DNA from: Nevskiaceae bacterium
GTDB taxonomy: Bacteria; Pseudomonadota; Gammaproteobacteria; Nevskiales; Nevskiaceae
DNA length: 64,000 nucleotides
Direction of reading: 5' to 3'
Assembly: GCA_004297005.1 (NCBI GenBank)
Contig: SCVA01000038.1
Coordinates: forward strand, 62,001 to 126,000
The position numbers and the translations under genes are program-made. This document shows, piece after piece, positions 15,103 through 23,765 of the stretch. A model generated the notes under the pieces. The model worked only from the letters and a program-made list of their open reading frames with translations. It was not told where the DNA came from and searched no databases. Positions within the stretch are counted from its first letter, which is position 1, and each line of letters opens with the position of its first letter.

Positions 15103-18100
15103 TCAGCGGACGCCAGCCAGGCGCCGGCGGCCAGCCAGCGCCGCCAGCATCAGTAGGCCGAGTAGACCGCCGCCCGGGCTGCCGCCGCCGAAGCTGCCTT
15201 CGTTGCCTGAGCTGCCGCCGGAACCCGAGCCGCTGCCCGAGCTGGAGCCGCCGGAACTGGAGCCGGAGCTGGTAGAACCACCGCTGCTGGAGCCGGAGCT
15301 GGTAGAACCACCGCTGCTGGTGCCGCCGGAGCTGGAGCCGGAACTCGAACCGGAACTCGAACCGGAACTGGTCGAGCCACCCGAGCTGGAACCACCGCTG
15401 CTGGAACCGCCCGCCGGGTCGGCAAAGCGGTAACTCCAGACATGGCGGCCGAAGGTGGCTGCGAACAGCTTGTCTTCCTCGGTAGGAGTGGCCTTGGGCT
15501 TCATGCGCAGCATGTTCACCGGCACCGCCGGCAGGCCGGTGCCCAGCCCGGTCCAACTGCTGCCGCTGAGGTCGCTGGAGATGAATACGCCGACGTCGGT
15601 GGCGACGATCAACTGGTTGCCGCGCAACACCACGCTGGAGGCCTGGGCCTCCGGCAGATCTCCGGAGGCGGCTACGAAGCTTTCGCCGGCGTCGATGGAC
15701 TTGTAAAGCGCGCCACCACCGAAATTGGTGTTGGGGTCGTTGTAGTGACCCGGCGGACGCAGGTTGGAGAGATAACCGCCGAGGGCGACGTAGATCGTCT
15801 TCGGATCGGCCGGGTCGATGGCGATGCTGTTGATGTAGCGGTTGGGCAGACCCGCGCGCGCCGCCAGATGCCAGCCGGCCGAGGTTTCCGGTACCCGTTC
15901 CTCGCCGTCCTTCACGTTGGTGGCGAGAAAATTCTGGAAGCCGGTGTCGTTGCCTGAGACGCCGCAGTCGCCGCAGCCACCGACGTACACCGCGGTGCCC
16001 AGCACCTCCATGGTGGTGGTGGTGATGGCCGCCTCGGTGTCGGGATTGGTGCCGAAGTTGAACACCTCCACCCAGGTGCTGCCGGTGACGGTCGAGGCGC
16101 TCTTGGTCTCGTAGATTTCCTGCGCGCCGGTGACCATGTGCTGCGCGTCCAACGGGTCCATGCGGAACCAGTTGTCGAACATCACCCGGGTATAGGTGGG
16201 CGCTATGTCGGTGGTGCTGGCGCCACGGTCGGTGGTGCGGGTGAGGCCGCCGTTCTGGGTCTCGAAGTAAGCGACATCAGAATTATCGGGGTCGACTTCG
16301 GCGTAGAAGCCGTCACCGCCCAGAGCCTGGAACATCTTGAATTCGCGCTTGGGGTCGATCAGGCCGGAGCCGTTGTCCTGCAGGCCGAACCACACGGTCT
16401 CGTCCTTGGCGACGCCGATGCCATAGGGCAGCAGGCTATACATGCCGTTGTTGGAGCCAGTGCCCCAGCCGCCGTTGTTCATCTGCGCGTTGGCGCCCAC
16501 GCACTGCTTGTAGACGCCGCCGTCGTTGCCGGCGAACAGGCAGACACCGCCGTCGTCGGTAGCGAGGTAGATGCCGGCGTGCTGGTCGGGATGGGTGGTG
16601 GAGGGGTAGATGCCGGTGAGGTTCCAGTAGGTGCCGATCACCTCGAAGTCGGAGGGGCCGATCTGGCTCAGGCCGTTGAGAGGCACGCCGGGGACGCGGT
16701 TCTGCCAGACCTCTTCCAGGCCAAAGCCCAGGCGGGTCGGGGCTCCGAGCAGCAGGTCGGCGCGGGTCGGGTCCACCGCCACCCAGGCGTTGTACCAGGT
16801 CTGGATGCCGGCGCCGCTGCCGGCGACCGCGCCCAGCAGCGCGATCTCGGAGCCGGTGATCGGCGCGATGATCTCGGCGGTGTCGGCCATCCGCACCCAG
16901 CTATCGCCGAAGTTGGAGGACACGTACAGGCCGTTGAACACCGAGGGGAAGCCGAGGATCAGCACAGGCCCGAGCAGGGCATCGAGCTGCTCGATGCCGG
17001 TGATGCCGCCGTTGAACAGGATGGCGTCCTGGACGATGGCGTAGACGTAGTTGTGGTCCTGATCCGGGCCGTGGGCGCCGGTCAGCTCGATACGGCCGAT
17101 GCGCTCCTGCGGCGCGAAGCCCACCGGCAGCAGCGGACTGGCGGCGGAAACATCGAGCTTGGTGAAGCTGCCGGCCTCACCGGTGGCCGAGCGGTACAGA
17201 CCGTTGCCGGGGGCTTGCGGCGTGCCGTCCTGGAAAGTCGCGGTGGAGCCGGTTCGGAAGCCGACGCCGGCCAGCACCGGGCAGCCCTTGGGGTCGCAGG
17301 TTTCTCCGGTAAGGCCGCCGGGCACCTTCACGATCACGTCGGTGACGTAGTTGGCGTAGAAGCACTTGCTGGAAATGTCCTCGACGCCGGCGCAGTCCTC
17401 GGAGGTCGGCAGGGCGACATTGGTGTAGCTGCGACCGGTGTCGGTGGAGCGGAACAGGCCCTTGCTGCTGGCGATGTAGACGTACTGGGGATTGGCCTCG
17501 TCCACCGCGACGCGGAATACCAAGGCCGCGTCCGGGAAGCCACTGGCCTGGTGCCAGGTGGCGCCGAGATCGCTGCTCCAGTAGGCGCCCAGACCGAGGT
17601 AGCCGCTGGAACCCATCACTGCCTCGCCGCTGGCGGCGATCAGGGTGCCACCCTCCGACGAACTCCAGCCGACGCCACCGACGATCTGGGTGGGCAGGGT
17701 CTCGCTCACCGAAACCCAGGTGTCGCCGATGGTGGTGATGTCGCCATCGACGGCGGTGGACATCCAGACGCCTGCGGTGCCGCCGGCCAGGAACAGCCGC
17801 TTGGCTGCGGCGTCGTAAGCGAAGTTGTCGACCCGCGCGGCCTGGAAGGCGCCCGAGCCGTCATCGAGATTGCCCTTGCCGTGTTCGCTCCAGACCCCGG
17901 CGGAACCGGGAATGTCGGCCTTGCCGGCGATCAGTGCCTTCTGCGCCAGCGCCGAACGGATCGCGCCCTCCGGCACCACGCCCGCTTTGCGGTGGCGGAC
18001 GTCCTTGGCCTGCATCAGTTGCGCCGGGGTTTCGGCCTTGCGATAGCGGCTAGGATCCTGTCGGCGGCTGTCGCCCTCGGGTTGGCTGAGCAGGGTGGCG

Positions 18101-18162
18101 GTGACCACGGATAGGCTGCAGGCGGCGGCCCAGATGCTGGGCGGCAGTCGGAAGAAGCGCAT
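15103..18162 (-). CDS. Secreted Asp-box (BNR) beta-propeller protein with Ser/Gly stalk and GlyGly-CTERM-like tail, copy 2
   Basis: 1019 residues, colinear with copy 1 across the propeller (for example WVSVSETLPTQIVGG versus WVSVGEKLPSQINGG). Asp boxes include SSDLGATW, STDTGRSY, SSNFGDSW and SIDAGESF. N-terminal signal peptide (AAACSLSVVTATLL). Before the tail is a stalk of about 80 residues made almost only of Ser, Gly and Thr, then GGGLLGLLMLAALAGRRR. The long stalk and basic-ended hydrophobic tail fit a protein held away from the membrane or outer surface. It is the first gene of the pair; 136 bp upstream separate it from slyX. Confidence 0.85.
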   Translation of the reverse strand: MRFFRLPPSIWAAACSLSVVTATLLSQPEGDSRRQDPSRYRKAETPAQLMQAKDVRHRKAGVVPEGAIRSALAQKALIAGKADIPGSAGVWSEHGKGNLDDGSGAFQAARVDNFAYDAAAKRLFLAGGTAGVWMSTAVDGDITTIGDTWVSVSETLPTQIVGGVGWSSSEGGTLIAASGEAVMGSSGYLGLGAYWSSDLGATWHQASGFPDAALVFRVAVDEANPQYVYIASSKGLFRSTDTGRSYTNVALPTSEDCAGVEDISSKCFYANYVTDVIVKVPGGLTGETCDPKGCPVLAGVGFRTGSTATFQDGTPQAPGNGLYRSATGEAGSFTKLDVSAASPLLPVGFAPQERIGRIELTGAHGPDQDHNYVYAIVQDAILFNGGITGIEQLDALLGPVLILGFPSVFNGLYVSSNFGDSWVRMADTAEIIAPITGSEIALLGAVAGSGAGIQTWYNAWVAVDPTRADLLLGAPTRLGFGLEEVWQNRVPGVPLNGLSQIGPSDFEVIGTYWNLTGIYPSTTHPDQHAGIYLATDDGGVCLFAGNDGGVYKQCVGANAQMNNGGWGTGSNNGMYSLLPYGIGVAKDETVWFGLQDNGSGLIDPKREFKMFQALGGDGFYAEVDPDNSDVAYFETQNGGLTRTTDRGASTTDIAPTYTRVMFDNWFRMDPLDAQHMVTGAQEIYETKSASTVTGSTWVEVFNFGTNPDTEAAITTTTMEVLGTAVYVGGCGDCGVSGNDTGFQNFLATNVKDGEERVPETSAGWHLAARAGLPNRYINSIAIDPADPKTIYVALGGYLSNLRPPGHYNDPNTNFGGGALYKSIDAGESFVAASGDLPEAQASSVVLRGNQLIVATDVGVFISSDLSGSSWTGLGTGLPAVPVNMLRMKPKATPTEEDKLFAATFGRHVWSYRFADPAGGSSSGGSSSGGSTSSGSSSGSSSGSSSGGTSSGGSTSSGSSSGGSTSSGSSSGGSSSGSGSGSGGSSGNEGSFGGGSPGGGLLGLLMLAALAGRRRLAGVR
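15178..15417 (-). repeat. Ser/Gly stalk-coding imperfect DNA repeat
   Basis: Degenerate tandem repeats of triplets and longer units (such as GGAGCTGGTAGAACCACC on the plus strand, present twice) encode the stalk of propeller protein copy 2. Such regions change length by slippage or recombination, and copy 1 has only a short Gly-rich version. Confidence 0.8.
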
Positions 18163-18177
18163 GGAGAATGAACTCGT

Positions 18178-18204
18178 AACAAGTTGTTAACGCGAAGTTA
18201 ACGC
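18178..18204. promoter_or_regulatory. Palindrome and direct repeats upstream of the propeller genes
   Basis: AACAAGTTGTT (18178-18188) is a perfect palindrome about a central G. GTTAACGC occurs twice, at 18186-18193 and 18197-18204, 11 bp apart, about one helical turn. They lie 16-42 bp upstream of the start codon of propeller copy 2. Possible operator; no regulator is assigned. Confidence 0.35.
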
Positions 18205-18298
18205 AAACAATGCACCAACCTGGCGCGGAAGTCAGGTCGGGAAGGCAATTTTCGTTACGATTCCCGTCTCCATCCCCCTGCTGTCTGGGTCGCCGCGC

Positions 18299-18508
18299 AT
18301 GTCCGAAGACCGCTTCATCACCCTGGAAATCAAGCTGGCCGAGCAGGAAGACAGCCTGCGCATCCTCAACGAGGTGCTGATCCGCCAGACCGAGCAGATC
18401 GACCGCCTGGAGGCGCTGTGCCGCCAGCTCAAGGAGCGCCTGGATCGCCTAGGCGACGGCAGCCAGGAAAAGCTCAGCCTGGCCGAGGAAGTGCCGCCCC
18501 ATTACTGA
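18299..18508 (+). CDS. slyX: SlyX family protein
   Basis: 69 residues, almost entirely one coiled coil: ITLEIKLAEQEDSLRILNEVL then QTEQIDRLEALCRQLKERL, ending in the conserved EEVPPHY. Length and terminal motif match SlyX. Function is unknown in E. coli. It converges on the CAP gene, overlapping it by 7 bp. Confidence 0.93.
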   Translation: MSEDRFITLEIKLAEQEDSLRILNEVLIRQTEQIDRLEALCRQLKERLDRLGDGSQEKLSLAEEVPPHY

Positions 18509-19152
18509 GCAGGCACCGGGATCAGGTGCGGCGAACTGAGCGCCGGGCTCGCCGCCGGCATGGCGTCTTCGATGGCGCAACCGAGTACTTCCGGCGGCGC
18601 TACTGGCTCCGGGGGCGGATTGCCGTAGGGCTTCAGTCCCTCCTGATTGCCGCGCGGGGTGTAGTGGCAGACCCAGATCTCGCCATCGGCGCAGCGGGCA
18701 CGACCACAGCCGAGTTCGGTGGTGGTCTCCCAGATCATCTGCAGGTACTGCCCGCACTGACGTCCCTCCGGAGCCTGGCAGCGCTGTTCGGCATGGTTGT
18801 AATACAGGCCTTCCGAAGACCAGCGCTCGACCACCGCCGCCGGCGTGCGCTTGAAGCCGTCGTAGGCGGTGGTGGACCAGGCCTTGAGCAGGTTCTCGCC
18901 GGTGGTCTCGCGGCGCGAGGGGTCGCTGCTGTAGCGCAGCGCGCAGCCTTGCGCCGCCAACTGGCTGGCCCAGGCCTGAGCGCCGACTGCCCGCTCGGCG
19001 GACCAGGCCAGTGGGGCGATGCCCAGCTTGGCGCGCAGGGTGTTGTGGCCGGCCAGCATGCCGCGGTATTCCTCGGGCTCGGTCTGCGCCCGGACGGTGG
19101 TGGCGAACAGCAGGCTGAGCGCTAACAGAAACCGGAGCATGGCGGCGGGCAT
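18502..19152 (-). CDS. CAP-domain (SCP/PR-1) secreted protein
   Basis: 216 residues with a signal peptide (MLRFLLALSLLFATTVRA). The CAP cavity residues are recognisable: HNTLRAKLG, GENLLKAW, YNHAEQ, YLQMIWETTTELGCG and VCHYTPRGN. Six or more cysteines suggest disulfides. Bacterial CAP proteins are extracytoplasmic with unclear activities. The start could be 19152 (MPAAMLR) or 19140 (MLRFLL); neither has a Shine-Dalgarno. It is transcribed divergently from kynU. Confidence 0.88.
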   Translation of the reverse strand: MPAAMLRFLLALSLLFATTVRAQTEPEEYRGMLAGHNTLRAKLGIAPLAWSAERAVGAQAWASQLAAQGCALRYSSDPSRRETTGENLLKAWSTTAYDGFKRTPAAVVERWSSEGLYYNHAEQRCQAPEGRQCGQYLQMIWETTTELGCGRARCADGEIWVCHYTPRGNQEGLKPYGNPPPEPVAPPEVLGCAIEDAMPAASPALSSPHLIPVPAQ

Positions 19153-19226
19153 ACGGGGACTGGGAGGCGCCAGTATTGGCGGCCCTTGGCCGCCCGTCCA
19201 ACCCCGGGCTGCGTTAGCCTCGCGCC

Positions 19227-20507
19227 ATGAAATCCATCCTTTCCCGCCAGGATTGCCTGGCGCAGGACGCCACCGACCCCCTGGGCTCCTGCCGGGCGCG
19301 CTTCCATCTACCAACCGGCCTGATCTATCTCGACGGCAATTCCCTTGGCGTCTTGCCGCGCGCCACGCCCGGCCGGCTCGCCGAAGTGGTCGAGCGCGAG
19401 TGGGGCGAAGGCCTGATTGGTAGCTGGAACAGTGCTGTACCCGGTTCCTCCGTGGGTGCCGGCTGGGTCGAGGCACCGCTGCGCGTCGGCGAGCGCCTGG
19501 CGCCGCTGCTGGGCGCTGCACCGGGGCAGGTGGCGGTCGCCGACTCCACCTCGGTGAACCTCTACAAGCTGCTGGCCATGGCGCTGGCGCTGCGGCCGGA
19601 GCGCCGGGTGATCGTCAGCGAGGCCGACAACTTTCCCACCGACCTCTACATCGCCCAGGGCCTGATCGCGCAACTCGGCGGCCGGCACGAGCTGCGCCTG
19701 CTGCCGGCCGGCGCCAGCGTCGCCGACTACGTGGCGGCGCTGGATGCCGAGGTCGCGGTGCTGATGCTCTCGCACGTTAGCTACCGCAGCGGCGCCATGC
19801 ACGAGATACGCGCGCTTAGCGCCGCCGCCCATGCGGCGGGGGCGCTCACGCTCTGGGATCTCGCGCACTCGGCGGGCGCGGTCCCGCTGGCCCTGGATGC
19901 CGACGGCGCCGACTTCGCGGTGGGCTGCGGCTACAAGTACCTCAACGGCGGCCCCGGGGCCCCGGCCTTCCTGTACATCGCCGCCCGTTGGCAGGGACGG
20001 GTCGCGAGCCCCCTGAGCGGCTGGTTCGGCCACGCCCAGCCCTTTGCTTTCGAGCCGGACTACCGGCCGGCGCCGGACATCGCGCAGGCGCTTTGCGGCA
20101 CGCCGCCCATCCTCGGTCTGAGTGCCCTGGAAGTCGGCATCAAGCAGTTCGAGGGCGTGGATATCCAGCAGTTGCGCGCCAAGTCGCTGGCCCTGAGCGA
20201 ACTGTGCATCGGTCTGGTCGAGTCCCGGCTGGCCGGGCAGGGCTTTGTCCTTGCCAGCCCGCGCGAGGCCGCGCGGCGTGGCAGTCAGGTCTGCTGGCAG
20301 CATTTCGCGGCCTGGCCGATCTGTCAGGCGCTGATCGCCCGCGGAGTGGTGGGCGATTTCCGCGCGCCCGACATCCTGCGTTTCGGCTTCGCGCCTCTCT
20401 ACCTGCGCCACGTCGACGTCTGGGATGCGGTGGAGCAGTTGACGCAGGTGATGGCGGCCGAGGAATGGCGGCAGGAACGCTTCCAGACGCGCGGCAAGGT
20501 CACCTAG
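19227..20507 (+). CDS. kynU: Kynureninase
   Basis: 426 residues, normal for the family. PLP enzyme cleaving kynurenine to anthranilate and alanine in tryptophan degradation. Visible: YLDGNSLGVLP near the N-terminus, DSTSVNLYKLL, SEADNFPTDLY, LMLSHVSYRSG, WDLAHSAGA with the cofactor-binding Asp, and CGYKYLNGGPGAP with the Schiff-base Lys (K237). No other kynurenine-pathway gene is adjacent, so the pathway's other enzymes must be encoded elsewhere. Confidence 0.96.
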   Translation: MKSILSRQDCLAQDATDPLGSCRARFHLPTGLIYLDGNSLGVLPRATPGRLAEVVEREWGEGLIGSWNSAVPGSSVGAGWVEAPLRVGERLAPLLGAAPGQVAVADSTSVNLYKLLAMALALRPERRVIVSEADNFPTDLYIAQGLIAQLGGRHELRLLPAGASVADYVAALDAEVAVLMLSHVSYRSGAMHEIRALSAAAHAAGALTLWDLAHSAGAVPLALDADGADFAVGCGYKYLNGGPGAPAFLYIAARWQGRVASPLSGWFGHAQPFAFEPDYRPAPDIAQALCGTPPILGLSALEVGIKQFEGVDIQQLRAKSLALSELCIGLVESRLAGQGFVLASPREAARRGSQVCWQHFAAWPICQALIARGVVGDFRAPDILRFGFAPLYLRHVDVWDAVEQLTQVMAAEEWRQERFQTRGKVT

Positions 20508-20615
20508 GGCCTGTTAACACTAAGGGGATCGCGGGGTTGCTGGCCAAAAGCGCGTCAGGCAAGGCGCCGGTTTGGGGCGATTTTCTGATCGGGCGTCGGT
20601 GGCCCGGACGTTGGC

Positions 20616-21485
20616 TCAGACGGCGGGCAGGGGAATGAACTCGGTTTCCCCAGGCACTTCCGCGAACCGCCGTTCCGCCCAGTCCCGACGAGCCTGCTCG
20701 ATGCGTTCGGGGCGACTGGAAACGAAGTTCCACCAGACCTGCCTGGGCGCATCGACCGGGGCGCCGCCGAGCAGCATGACCCGCGCCGCCGCATCCGCCC
20801 GCAGTGACACCGTCGTGCCGGGCTTGAGTACCGCCATCTGCCCTTCCTCGATCCAGCGCTCGCCGATCCGGACCCGGCCGTTGATCGGATAGACCGCCCG
20901 TTCCTCGTACTCGTCGGGTACCGGCAGCGAACTGCCTGCCGCCATCTCGGCATGGACGTAGAAGGTTGGCGCCCGCAGTTCCACCGGCGAGCTCAGGCCG
21001 TAGGCGCTGCCGGCGATCACCCGCAGCGCCACGCCGTCGCGCCGTACCTGCGGCAGGCTGTCCGCCGGGTGATGCACGAAGCTGGGCCGGCATTCCTCGT
21101 CGGCGCTGGGCAGCGCCACCCAGGACTGGATGCCGTGGATCGGCCGGTCGATCCGCCGGTCCTGGTCGGTCGAGCGCTCGGAATGCACGATGCCGCTGCC
21201 GGCGGTCATCCAGTTCACCGCCAGGGGCTCGACGTCCTGCACGCTGCCGAGGCTGTCGCGGTGGCGGATGCGGCCCTCGAACAGGTAGGTGACGGTGGCC
21301 AGACCGATGTGCGGGTGCGGGCGCACGTCCATGCCGCTGCCGGCCTTGAGGACCGCCGGACCCAGATGATCGAAGAAGATGAAGGGCCCCACCGTCTTGC
21401 GATGGCCGATCGGCAGCACCCGGCGGACGGCGAAGCCGCCCAGGTCGCGCGGCCGGCCGGGGATCAGATCGAGGATGGCGTCCAT
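20616..21485 (-). CDS. Pirin family protein
   Basis: 289 residues in two cupin halves. The N-terminal half has the pirin metal-binding pattern DVRPHPHIGLATVTYLFEG and HSERS; the half ends with the family's GIQSWVALP. Pirins include quercetin-2,3-dioxygenases and transcription cofactors; activity here is unknown. ATG at 21485 follows the stop of the 77-residue frame at once, suggesting coupling. Confidence 0.92.
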   Translation of the reverse strand: MDAILDLIPGRPRDLGGFAVRRVLPIGHRKTVGPFIFFDHLGPAVLKAGSGMDVRPHPHIGLATVTYLFEGRIRHRDSLGSVQDVEPLAVNWMTAGSGIVHSERSTDQDRRIDRPIHGIQSWVALPSADEECRPSFVHHPADSLPQVRRDGVALRVIAGSAYGLSSPVELRAPTFYVHAEMAAGSSLPVPDEYEERAVYPINGRVRIGERWIEEGQMAVLKPGTTVSLRADAAARVMLLGGAPVDAPRQVWWNFVSSRPERIEQARRDWAERRFAEVPGETEFIPLPAV

Positions 21486-21487
21486 GT

Positions 21488-21721
21488 TCACTCCCGGGCG
21501 GACTTGCAGAGCACGCTGTCGTTCATCGCGAAGGCGCGGCGCCGCGGTGTGCTGCGGATGGTCAGCGAGTCGCCGGACGCCGTGATGAGGTCGGCGGCGT
21601 AGCCCGCCGCCATCGAGCCTGGCGGCAGCGGACGGCGGGCCTTCACTCCAATCCACTGATCACGGTCGAGGGCGGAGAGCGCGGTTGGCGGTAGCGGGCT
21701 GGCGATCAGGGCAATTCGCAT
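21488..21721 (-). CDS. Small hypothetical protein upstream of pirin
   Basis: 77 residues, MRIALIASPLPPTALSAL at the start, no recognised domain. Support: a good Shine-Dalgarno (AAGGAAGGAACTGCA-ATG), same strand as pirin, stop only 2 bp before the pirin start. It could be a leader peptide gene coupling pirin translation or a small protein in its own right. Confidence 0.5.
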   Translation of the reverse strand: MRIALIASPLPPTALSALDRDQWIGVKARRPLPPGSMAAGYAADLITASGDSLTIRSTPRRRAFAMNDSVLCKSARE

Positions 21722-21775
21722 TGCAGTTCCTTCCTTGGGCGTGCGCGATGGTAGCCGCGGAACACCGCCGAAACG

Positions 21776-21803
21776 AAAACGGGGCCCGCTTGAGGCCCCG
21801 TTT
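21776..21803 (-). terminator. Rho-independent terminator
   Basis: AAACGGGGCC (21777-21786) pairs with GGCCCCGTTT (21794-21803), with a T-rich run beyond it on the minus strand. It lies 14 bp after the acyl-CoA dehydrogenase stop and separates that gene from the pirin unit. Confidence 0.85.
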
Positions 21804-21817
21804 CCGTTTGCCGCCGC

Positions 21818-23635
21818 TTACTCGAAGGCGAAGTGCTCGATCGGTAGCTTGGTCAGCGTCTTGCTGGGCTTGATCATCGAACTGGCATGGCCCTTGGCGC
21901 GCGGCAGCAGATGGTCGAAGTAGAAGCGCGCCATCGCCAGCTTGGCCTTGTAGAACTCCGGCTTTTCGCTGCCGCCGTGCGCCAGCTTGTCGTTGGCGAC
22001 CGAGGCCTGCAGCGCCCAGAAGTAGGCCATCATCACGTAGCCGGAATACATCAGGAAGTGATGGCTGGCGGCGCTCACCACGTCGCGGTCCTTGCGGGCG
22101 CTGAGCATGATGCGCATGGTCAGCACGTTCCATTCGGCGGCGTAGCGGCCGAGGTCGGTGGCGTAGCGGCGCAGCTTGGGGTTGCGCAGGTGATCCACCG
22201 CGAACTTGGCGATGGTGCCGGTGAACTCGCGCACGCACTTGCCACGGGTGGTCAGCAGCACCTTGCGGCCCAGCAGATCCAGCGCCTGGATGCCGGTGGT
22301 GCCTTCATAGAGCGTGGAGATGCGCGCGTCGCGGGCGATCTGCTCCATGCCGTGTTCCTTGATGTAGCCGTGGCCACCGAACACCTGCATGCCGAGGTTG
22401 GCCGACTCCAGGCCCATCTCGGTCAGAAAGCCCTTGAGGATGGGGGTGAAGAAGCCCAGCTTGTCGTCCCACTCCTTGTATTTCTTGGGGTCGTTTTCGA
22501 GGATGCCGTTGACCATGTGGTCGGAGTACTGCGCCGCGAAGTAGATCATCGCGCGGCCACCTTCGGCGAAGGCCTTCTGGGTCATCAGCATGCGACGCAC
22601 GTCGGCGTGATAGATGATCGCGTCAGCGACTTTCTCTGGCTCCTTCTTGCCGCTCAGCGCGCGCATCGAGCGGCGCTCCTTGGCATAGGCCAGCGCACCC
22701 TGGAAGCTCAGTTCGGCATGCGCCACGCCCTGCACGGCGGTGCCGATGCGGGCGGTGTTCATGAAGGTGAACATGGCTTCCAGGCCCTTGTTCGGCTCGG
22801 CGATCAGATAGCCGGTGGACTGCTCGAAGTTGAGCACCGCGGTGGCGGAGGCGCGGATGCCCATCTTGTGCTCCAGCGCCGAGCAGACCACGTTGTTGCT
22901 GCCGTCCAGCGAGCCATCGGCCTTGACCTTCATCTTCGGCACGATGAACAGCGAGATGCCGCGGGTGCCGGCCGGCGCGTCGGGCAGGCGTGCGAGCACG
23001 ATGTGGACGATGTTCTCGGTGAGGTCGTGGTCACCGGAGCTGATGAAGATCTTGGTGCCGGTGATGCGATAGCTGCCGTCCGGGTTGGCCTCGGCCTTGG
23101 TCTTCACCTGGCCCAGGTCGGTGCCGCACTGCGGCTCGGTGAGGCACATGGTGCCGCCCCAGCGACCTTCGGTGAGCGCCGGCATGTAGAGATCCTTCAG
23201 CGCCTGTGGGGCGTGCTGGAGGATGGTGTTCATCGCGCCCAGTGACAGGCCGGGGTACATGGTGAACGACCAATTGGCGGTGCCCATCATTTCCGACTTG
23301 ATCAGGCCCAGCGACATCGGCAGGCCCTGGCCGCCGTACTCGGTGGGGTGGGAGAGTCCCTGCCAGCCGCCGGCGACGAACTCTTCATAGGCCTCCTTGA
23401 AGCCCTTGGGCGTGGTCACCTGGCCGTCCTTGAGGGTGCAGCCCTGTTCGTCGCCGGAGAGGTTCAGCGGCGACAGGGTCTGCTCGCAGAACTGGGCACA
23501 GGCTTCGAGGATGGCGCCGACGGTTTCCGGGTCGGCGTCCTTGCCGTTGGCAAGGCCGGCGTAGTGGGCCGGGTAGTCAAACACCTCGTTCATCAGGAAG
23601 CGGGTGTCACGCAGCGGGGCTTTGTAGGCGGGCAT
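21818..23635 (-). CDS. Acyl-CoA dehydrogenase (long form with C-terminal extension)
   Basis: 605 residues. It starts with the family's N-terminal element (MPAYKAPLRDTRFLMNEV), then the FAD-binding core (MCLTEPQCGTDLG, KIFISSGDHD), and the active-site segment YEGTTGIQALDLLGRK, followed by the C-terminal domain found in this long subgroup. It oxidises an acyl-CoA at the alpha-beta bond in fatty-acid beta-oxidation; chain length is not deducible. ATG at 23635 has an upstream GGAGTGATTT Shine-Dalgarno. No other beta-oxidation gene is adjacent. Confidence 0.93.
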   Translation of the reverse strand: MPAYKAPLRDTRFLMNEVFDYPAHYAGLANGKDADPETVGAILEACAQFCEQTLSPLNLSGDEQGCTLKDGQVTTPKGFKEAYEEFVAGGWQGLSHPTEYGGQGLPMSLGLIKSEMMGTANWSFTMYPGLSLGAMNTILQHAPQALKDLYMPALTEGRWGGTMCLTEPQCGTDLGQVKTKAEANPDGSYRITGTKIFISSGDHDLTENIVHIVLARLPDAPAGTRGISLFIVPKMKVKADGSLDGSNNVVCSALEHKMGIRASATAVLNFEQSTGYLIAEPNKGLEAMFTFMNTARIGTAVQGVAHAELSFQGALAYAKERRSMRALSGKKEPEKVADAIIYHADVRRMLMTQKAFAEGGRAMIYFAAQYSDHMVNGILENDPKKYKEWDDKLGFFTPILKGFLTEMGLESANLGMQVFGGHGYIKEHGMEQIARDARISTLYEGTTGIQALDLLGRKVLLTTRGKCVREFTGTIAKFAVDHLRNPKLRRYATDLGRYAAEWNVLTMRIMLSARKDRDVVSAASHHFLMYSGYVMMAYFWALQASVANDKLAHGGSEKPEFYKAKLAMARFYFDHLLPRAKGHASSMIKPSKTLTKLPIEHFAFE

Positions 23636-23765
23636 GGAAATCACTCCGAAAAATTGGCGGGGCGAAGGATGGGCGAGGTAAGCCGCCTTGCCATTGGCCG
23701 CAATGACGCGAGTCTGAGTCGCCGCAGTGCAACAAAACGAGTGCCGGCGGCGGTTTGGCCGCTTG

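Noticed and set aside
12191-18114. Long plus-strand open frames (for example 12191-13762 and 16138-18114) opposite the propeller genes
   Set aside because: They are antisense shadows caused by GC-rich third positions; the minus-strand frames have signal peptides, Asp boxes and sorting tails.
20508-20615. Possible remnant of a repeated element between kynU and pirin (GGGCCTGTTAACAC)
   Set aside because: The start looks like an insertion-sequence end, but no matching inverted end or target duplication is visible.
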